From Panaeolus papilionaceus (Eukaryota; Basidiomycota; Agaricomycetes; Agaricales): a stretch of 64,000 bases of DNA. A program made the position numbers and the translations under genes. The notes under the pieces were generated by a model. That model searched no databases, was not told the origin of the DNA, and saw nothing but the letters and a program-made list of their open reading frames with translations. The stretch covers positions 2,108,001 through 2,172,000 of the forward strand of contig JADNRZ010000003.1 of NCBI GenBank assembly GCA_015501605.1, written 5' to 3'. Positions 57,621 to 64,000 of this stretch are shown here, piece after piece. How positions within the stretch are numbered: position 1 is the stretch's first letter; every line of letters begins with the position of its first letter.

Positions 57621-58915
57621 CCGATCCTTGTATGCACGATACGCAGTTTCCATCTCCTTTTCAAAATCTTCATCACTGAGCGCATTGGAGGATTCATTGT
57701 CTTCTACGATCATGGCTTCATCTGAGTCAGGCACCTTGATTGGTGCATTTGGGAACCTCCCTCGCATCAAAAGACTAGCTTCCTCCATGTCCTTGTCTTT
57801 CTCCAGTTGTTCCATTCTGAGCATGTTCTGTTGTCTCTTGTTGCAATTGTCTCTGAGGGACTTGGAATGATGTGGCACAGCAAAGTAAACCCCAACTTCC
57901 CAAAGCACGGCGGAACGAAAATGATCTCCAAGCCAGCACTGAATGTGATGCAATGGATTTGCCATATGTCGTTTGCATATACACCCCCGACAGTACACAT
58001 TACTGTCAAAGCACGTTGAACAGCGCCATATACCCTGTGATGAGCATTCTCCGCAGAGCCTCTGGTCGGAATCGAGATATTCACTGGACAACAGCGCAGG
58101 CAATATTGTATCCACGCGCGACACGAATTCCTCAATGTACTCTGTTTGTGTGAGTTTCTTGGCAAAGTTTTAAGAATACATATTTTCTGAGCACCATATG
58201 GGGTGGGACACATACCTGGTTCAATGACCCCAATTCTGGCTCCTCGGCTCTTGCATCAGCAAAACGCATATTGTCCGCCTCCTCAGATTCGTCTTCCGCA
58301 GGGGCGGGAATAGGTGCTCGATCGAGCTCAAACCCCAATGGCACATGTCCTTGGGCAAACTGCAGCTCAAAGGCATCCATATTGGCTGGGCGAAATGGCC
58401 AGTGACTTCCCATGTTAAACATCGAACTATTTTCGTGTGTCCCATAGTAACCCATTGTAGGGATCGTGCTTGGGCCAGCAGTAGAAGAATCATGACCTGC
58501 CTGTCTGCCAGAAGGCAAGGCAGAGACTGTGGCGCCTGCCTCGTAACCCTTGTCTAACTCATTCAGGACATCTTCAAGCTTCCTTTTGGGTGCACGCTTT
58601 TGTTCCTCCTGTATCTCCAACTGACGTTTGGTGAAATCAACAGGCTGTGTGACTGCTGATTGAGAGCCATCTGCATTTGTCTTTGTAGTCGTTTTCCTCA
58701 ATTGAGGTCCTGTTGAAGGTTTGGGCCTTGGTTTTGCTCCTGTCTTGCGAGGCTTTTTGTGGGGATCTGGAGCATCTTGAAGGGTGTCCATTGTGCAGAT
58801 GACGGTTAGACAGAAAGACAACCTCACATTCCATAGATGGGTAATGTCTAATGTCTAAATATATCAATCACCACCCTATGTCCACCCAATTGTAGATGGC
58901 CACAATATCATAGAT

Positions 58916-60913
58916 ATGGTGGGTGTAGTTCGTTTTGCACAACATACCCTTCTTATTCCCATGTCACGACTATCAACCTCACCACTTCGCAAGAAAGCAC
59001 CAATCAAACCCCCATCTGGGAAACCCAAGCGCAGAAAACCATGTCGTGATGCTAAACACTTCACCGTGGAGGAGCGCAAGCTTATACATGACTTGAAGGG
59101 TGCTTATCGATCAATGCCTGGAAAGAACTATGTGGGCCGGCGACAGTACATCGAGAACCATGTCAATCCTAGACTACAGGCCTATTGGAGGGGGAAAGGC
59201 TTGACCGATCGCATTGTGGAACCCAATGGGATAGTTGAAAAGTGGGATGAGGTCAGTCATCTGAAAAACATAAATTTGAAAGCTTGTCTGACAGTGATGG
59301 CGGGCACTCACAGTTGATCAAAAATTATGTTCGCAAAAACTGGCGCTCAGTCATCGCAACGGCGCCACTGAAGGCCCCTTCGCTGAGAATCACAAAATCA
59401 AACTACATCTACAATATGGAGCAGAAGGCGGTCATTACGAAAATCCGCGGAATGTTGGAAGAGGATGAGGAGTTGACGACGGGGTTGATATCAAAGCACC
59501 GCCATCAAGCAGTGAGGAACATTTTGCAGGATATGAACAATGAGGAGCTTCAGGACTTGGAGGATAAAATTGAAGAAGCGAAGATTGTTGGGTACACGCC
59601 TGAAGTCAAGGAAAGGTATACATTGTTGAATACTTCAATTGAAGAAGCTACTAATTCAGGCTACAACCACAGGATCTACATGAAACGATGCAACCAACGC
59701 ATGCAGCAGGCGGCTCATTTACAGCACATAGAGATGGGAATGCTGTCCATACAAGTGTCCGTCTTCATGGATCAAGAGGGTCAGACTCATATTCAATTGT
59801 AAGTTTTCATCATAGTCCAGCACGGCAGATATGAAGTTGATGAGTTATAGCCACAACCACGCCAGGGAACTTTTAGGCATGAACACAAAATCCTTCGAGG
59901 ATACGTTCCCTAACGAGTTGAACGATCTGGCGAATGTCTTTGAAAAATATGTGCAAAAATTATTATCCATAAAAAGTCGAATGTCGGTGACTCGGAAGGA
60001 TGAATCACAACCTCATACTGCGGACAGATCCTCTTCCGCTGCGGCGGAACATGGCAATACCCCACCCTCTGCTTCAATCACAGAGTCAGACAAAGCCTGT
60101 TTAGCTCGTTATCGGCTTGCAGCAAGTCAGCTCCGAGATGGTGCAATGGACAGAACTGTGAAGATCACCGAAGAAGGTTTTCCTATTTTACCATCACCAT
60201 GGCCATCGAATCTCAATAAGAGGTTACAAAACAAGTACTATGCCAAGTTTATGAAAGCACACTATGGTGAGTATATTGATATACACGTACTCATTTATTG
60301 ATGGTCTCACACTGATTTGTTCGAGTGTTCAGATTTGGCCCGCGGCGGACGCGGTGATCAAACACCGGTTCCCTGGACAGCTCTCAACAACAATCCACAT
60401 GAATTTTTCCACGAAACATATGTAACAACAGACCTCATTGGAAAGTTGAAGGATGCACAGAACACAAATCAAGGGATCATTAATAAATTCTTTGAACATG
60501 TTACCACCCGTCAGGATCACCTTGGACCGCAGCACTCCTTCCGATTTCTCCAAACACACAGCAAAGCTCACAAAGAGGACGATAACCCAAGTGGTGCAAT
60601 TCTATTGCGATATCCAGGACCCCCCCTCAGCTCTCCAAACCTGCTCCTCCCAAACAAGCTTGTGAAACCGACTCCTCATACCATGACAAGGCCACGGGAT
60701 ACACCGACATTATCTTCGAACAGCGCCACGGGAAATGCAGCAAATGATCTCACAGTGGTGTTGCCCGTGGAGAGTCATGGGTCAACAACAACTGAACCAA
60801 TGCCTACCGAAGTCACACCCATAAACAAGGAAGAAGAGCGGTTAACGCCAGCTAGAATAATAGGCACAAAGAGCCATCTCATTACACCTATTGAGAGTGC
60901 GAAACGACCTTGA
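58916..60913 (+). CDS. hypothetical protein beside KDZ2, layout parallel to the gene at 39000-41758
   Basis: Exons 58916-59251, 59314-59798, 59821-60266 and 60333-60913 join in phase to 615 codons. The introns are 62, 22 and 66 bases; the 22-base gap (59799-59820) is very short and could instead be a frame irregularity. The N-terminus is basic (SGKPKRRKPCR). It is followed by HFTVEERKLIHDLKGAYRSM, a charged helical region (MNNEELQDLEDKIEEAKIVG), a core (GMLSIQVSVFMDQEGQTHIQ ... FEDTFPNELNDLANVFEKYV) and a Pro/Thr-rich C-terminus. The order helical start, charged helix, beta-like core, disordered tail parallels the 39000 gene. It is divergent from KDZ2 (125 bases between ATGs). Open sequence in another frame continues to 61104 and may be a lost or alternative C-terminus. 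Function unknown. Confidence 0.6.
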
Positions 60914-61370
60914 AACGTCAAAGAGAAGATGTTGAGCCCTGCTGCGGGAGGATCATCTCCTATCACAGATAAGCAAGCACTGCTAGCCCGCGGGATTGAG
61001 CAAGCCTCTAAACCTATGGAGAATGATCATCCGCGGGGTCGTCGCACTCACAAGACTCCGAGCAAAGTTCCTGTCATTGTCAGCAACATAACCAGTACCG
61101 TTTAGCTTGTCACCCATTCGTACAATTTATTGCTCTTTTCCTGAATTCAAATGTCGTAAATATGGAACTCCATTCAACAAGTGTCAATCAAATAAAAAGT
61201 CCGACAAGAAATACAACCATATAAGTAACAAGTGTCCAAAAGGTAACAAAAATATATGAAGCAACAGTCCAAAATCATGCATGTAAAAGTCCAAAATCGA
61301 GTGTATCAGGTGTGCAACTAAAGTCCAAAAAATTCAAAATATATGTAGAGCACAAACGAAATATCAGGCC
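60914..61370. other. between convergent genes; possible C-terminal coding remnant to 61104
   Basis: A frame from 60930 to 61104 (MLSPAAGGSSPITDKQALLA) follows the stop of the upstream gene in another phase. Beyond it, 61140-61370 is AT-rich with repeated AGTCCAAAA-like words and no gene. Confidence 0.4.
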
Positions 61371-63840
61371 CTAAGCTCCCCCTCTGCCGCGGCCTCTTCC
61401 CTGTTTAGCCCCACGCACCGCTTTTTCAGCAGCACGTCGCCTTGCACAAGTCCTATCCGTGGGAACAGATGGCGGTTCATCAACATCCATCGATTCAGAA
61501 TCGTCCGCTGCAGTCTCAGGATCAGTGGTACCCGTTTCCTGCCCAGTAGATGATTGGGCTGTTGGTCCATCCTTGGAACCCAATCCGGTACTGACTGATG
61601 GCGCCACCTGCGGGTTTTGTAGTGCTTGCAGTGGGGTTGGCATCATCGGTGCAACTGGGAAAGCCCGACGAAGCGTAGGAGAACCAGGAGGAGCCAAAAC
61701 ATTTGGTGAGACCGAATTTAACACACCTTGCGCTTGGGGAGTACGATGTCCGCTCGCGCTTGCTGCAGTCGGATTTCGGGCTCGATATTCCGCCAGGGAC
61801 TGAGCTACCTGTTTTGGGGTGGCCGTCGCCGGACGCTGAGGGTTCAACAACTGAACCAGAAACATCTCCCCCGTTCTAGCAGGCAAGAACCTGGTTGCGT
61901 ATTTATCAGGCCAAGGGCCATCGCAGTGTATTACAGTACCTTGAGGAGGAAGAGAATACTTTGCGAATCTGAGTACGGGATTCGCAACGCGGTGTTGAAT
62001 AGGCTCCCCTGCAGAATCTCTGAGATTGAGCTGAGTTGGTTTCACCTTCGGATCTGTGCCCCGCCACTCCAAAGGAAGGTGCGAGTGCATACCCATCAAC
62101 GCGGCCTCGATGTTGTTGAAGAGGAATTGGTCTGTGCGTCCAAGGGCGAGAACGTGCCCTCGAAGTTCATTGTGGGCCACATGCAATTCTTCGTAGGCCC
62201 TCGCAATTTCCACGAAGTTCCTGTCTGTGGCCTGTTCGAGATCCTTCTGTACAGCGCAGGTTGCGTGCAGTGACTCCACCAGAGATCCAGATTCTAAATC
62301 TGAAATTCGCTCTTCAAGCTTCTCAATGATGCCGTGAGCTTGAGAGAGACGTGCTGCTAATTCTAATCATACTTTCTGGTCAGCGATGTCAGAGTCCAAC
62401 TTTTGAATGAGCACTTACCTTTTGTTGCAGCGCTGCGGGACTTCTTGTCTTTGTTTTTACCTGCGGACGTGGCTTTCTTCTCCTTCGGTTTTGGTCCTTT
62501 CGGCGCTTTCGGTGGTTTGGGTTCCTTGGGTTCCTTGGAAGATTTTGAGGTCCGCTTACTGAGCGAGCAGGAAATATGATGGCGGCTGCAGTAATGGCAC
62601 GCTCCCTCTATGGGACCATCATCCCACTTCATGTAACACTTGTTGCCTTGTATTTGACACTTGGCACACCCTGGGACGTTGACCTTCACAGAAGCAATCT
62701 TCCCTGCCCATCCTTTAACAGTCCCATCAGCAGGGGGAGGGGCAATGTGAGTGCCTTTGGGAATCACCATGCCTCCCGGTGTTACAGCCACGGCAGCAGG
62801 TTCCTTCTCATCCGACGGCTCTTCTTCTGCTTCCGTGGACGATTTCTCCTCTGCTTCTTCTTCCTCCTCGTCCTCGTCCTTGTCTTGCACCTTCTCCTCC
62901 GCTTGCTCAACCACCCCTTTCATCCTATCCTCCTCACCTTCGGATGACGCAACGTTTTTGGATGTACCTTCTCCACGTGGTCGAGGTTGGTAGCTCTGGA
63001 TCTTGGCCAACTGTTCAGCCAGGTCTTCATCTTCATCTTCTTCATCTTCTAAGCGTGGCGGCAGACGGATGACCCTCGCCTTTGCTTCCTGAATATGCTG
63101 GTCCAATTCCTCTGCGGTTGCTTTTCCCTTTCCCTTTGATTTGTCGCTGCAGCAGGTTGGGACCGATGGAGCATCAGATTCCGCACTTGACTCCTCATCC
63201 CCCGTTGTAGGCTTCCGGTGGGGTTCAATGGCAGCATCGCTGACAGGGGATGGCTCTTGTTGTGTTTTGCGCTTTCCACCTGTCAGTACCTTTCCCTCTC
63301 TGTTCTCATCATGTCCTTTGCCTTTCCCAGCAGGTTTACCCTCTCGTTTCTGCTTCTGAGCATCTGCTTCCTCCTTCAACCACTGGTTCCGTCGAGCCTG
63401 CTCCAATGCCGGCCTGTTCCAACCTCGAAATTTGCTCAGCTGACACCGCAGCTTCTTCCATGTTGTGGTCCTCTTCCGCAGACGGTATTTCCTCCACTGT
63501 AATGACTGTTGGGCGGAGGGAATCGATCACCTCGTTCAAGGAAAACCCCGGTGAAAAACTGGTAAGTTTCAGGTTCTTGGCTGCTTCCTGCACAACACGG
63601 AACACAGCGTTCAGGGGCCATTGTGATAGTTTAGGTAGCAGGGCTTTGTTCGCTCCAACTTCCGCGATCACTTGATACTTTGAATGCATTTAACAATTAG
63701 TAGGAAAATATAATCTATCCATCCGCTGAGCCACATACCATCTCACTGTAGTATCGGCGGAGAACAGAGAGCTGCTTCGGCTCCGGTAAATCGCGCAAAG
63801 ATAGAAGATATCCTTCGAGGGTGGAAAGTTTGGCGTCCAT
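61371..63840 (-). CDS. putative Zn2Cys6-like DNA-binding protein with coiled coil
   Basis: Exon 1 63840-63739 and an exon from 63677 are joined in phase. A further intron ends near 63506, after which a long exon continues to about 62421 and joins, after a 56-base intron, the last exon ending at 61371. A highly acidic middle (Asp/Glu/Lys) precedes the cysteine array CAKCQIQGNKC ... CHYCSRHHISC, that is C-x2-C-x6-C-x12-C-x2-C-x6-C, the spacing of a fungal binuclear zinc cluster. A Lys/Pro-rich basic stretch follows, then a coiled coil (RLSQAHGIIEKLEERISDLE), matching zinc-cluster then dimerisation order. The C-terminus is disordered. Regulation of transcription is inferred. A frame choice near 63420-63510 is uncertain. 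Confidence 0.6.
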
Positions 63841-64000
63841 GGGATTGAAGAGTTCACTTGCGGGATTGTGTTTGATGGTATGCAACAGGAAGGATCAAGT
63901 TGGAAAGGGATACACGTTCTGACGTGTACAAGCTGACAAAGGAATCCGCGGATGCCCAGCCACGATGAACACGTTGTGACTACCTGTGGAACACGTGATG
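63841..64000. other. window end, upstream of the zinc-cluster gene
   Basis: The minus-strand frame is open back to about 63893 but without an ATG, so an upstream exon is possible. Nothing else is recognised. Confidence 0.4.

Larger units (their letters stand above)
52907..58791 (-). pseudogene. KDZ transposase with CxC2 cluster (KDZ2), broken by two insertions and one stop
   Basis: Start ATG 58791, exon 1 58791-58216 (192 codons, disordered, basic), exon 2 from 58157 with the CxC2 cluster (CGECSSQGIWRCSTC ... YCRGCICKRHM). A 1092-base element interrupts it (56529-57620); the frame resumes at 56520 with VVHTNGIHYLHIVSC and is again interrupted by a solo LTR (55350-56357). It continues with ILPASFKQPKTFF, MKKLKWAG, CPQPGINIP and the core residues VADGNFKADH, IIYDIACQY and GEILESLWAALNE. 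An in-frame TGA lies at 53597-53595. The C-terminus (HEMEWTVRYFLYHMKLW) ends at 52907. Both insertions have clean target duplications and the frame is otherwise open, so decay is recent. Confidence 0.9.

Overview
The window is accessory, transposon-packed DNA of a mushroom-forming basidiomycete (Agaricomycetes-like). The case rests on short spliced genes with introns of about 50-70 bases, KDZ transposases with CxC cysteine clusters, a Plavaka-type transposon protein, a TET/JBP-type dioxygenase, Ty3/gypsy retrotransposons and several lineage-restricted gene families. I saw no rRNA, tRNA or CRISPR array. All splice junctions given are read by eye from GT/AG sites and frame continuity.

Layout. 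1-968: 3'-truncated (by the window edge) hypothetical gene on the minus strand. 1475-19392: a five-exon unknown gene (594 codons when the insertion is ignored) split in exon 4 by a Ty3/gypsy element (2235-18122, identical-looking 993-base LTRs, 4-base target duplication ACGT). That element is itself split in pol by a 6632-base DNA transposon (6397-13028, exact 8-base duplication GCCTTGAT) carrying two intact genes: a CxC5/CxC6-type transposase and a 704-codon acidic/basic protein. 19686-20566: small unknown gene. 21330-22511: Plavaka-type gene cut off by a second, degenerate chromodomain gypsy element (22512-30393). The other side of that element cuts a KDZ transposase (30394-33315), and the flanks show no target duplication, so the retroelement sits on a rearrangement junction. 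33795-35363: an intact TET/JBP dioxygenase gene divergent from the broken KDZ gene. 36030-41758: three hypothetical genes. 41759-46124: hairpins, two inverted-repeat elements and a solo LTR. 46614-47937: intact AIG1/septin-like GTPase gene. 50878-63840: a second KDZ transposase gene (52907-58791), broken by a solo LTR, a 1092-base terminal-inverted-repeat element and one in-frame stop, surrounded by three unknown genes, one with seven LLxLLxxAPxxLP-like repeats and one with a Zn2Cys6-like cysteine array.

How it fits together. The 1092-base element at 56529 has no transposase but shares its terminal sequence and 8-base target duplication with the autonomous 6632-base element, so it is probably mobilised in trans by that family. 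The two KDZ loci each have divergent, multi-exon accessory genes, and the KDZ1 locus carries a TET/JBP gene whose catalytic residues are all present although its transposase is dead. KDZ-linked TET/JBP genes are an established fungal phenomenon; the survival of the oxygenase next to a dead transposase, the accessory genes around both loci, and the trans-mobilised family are the most promising things to follow up here.
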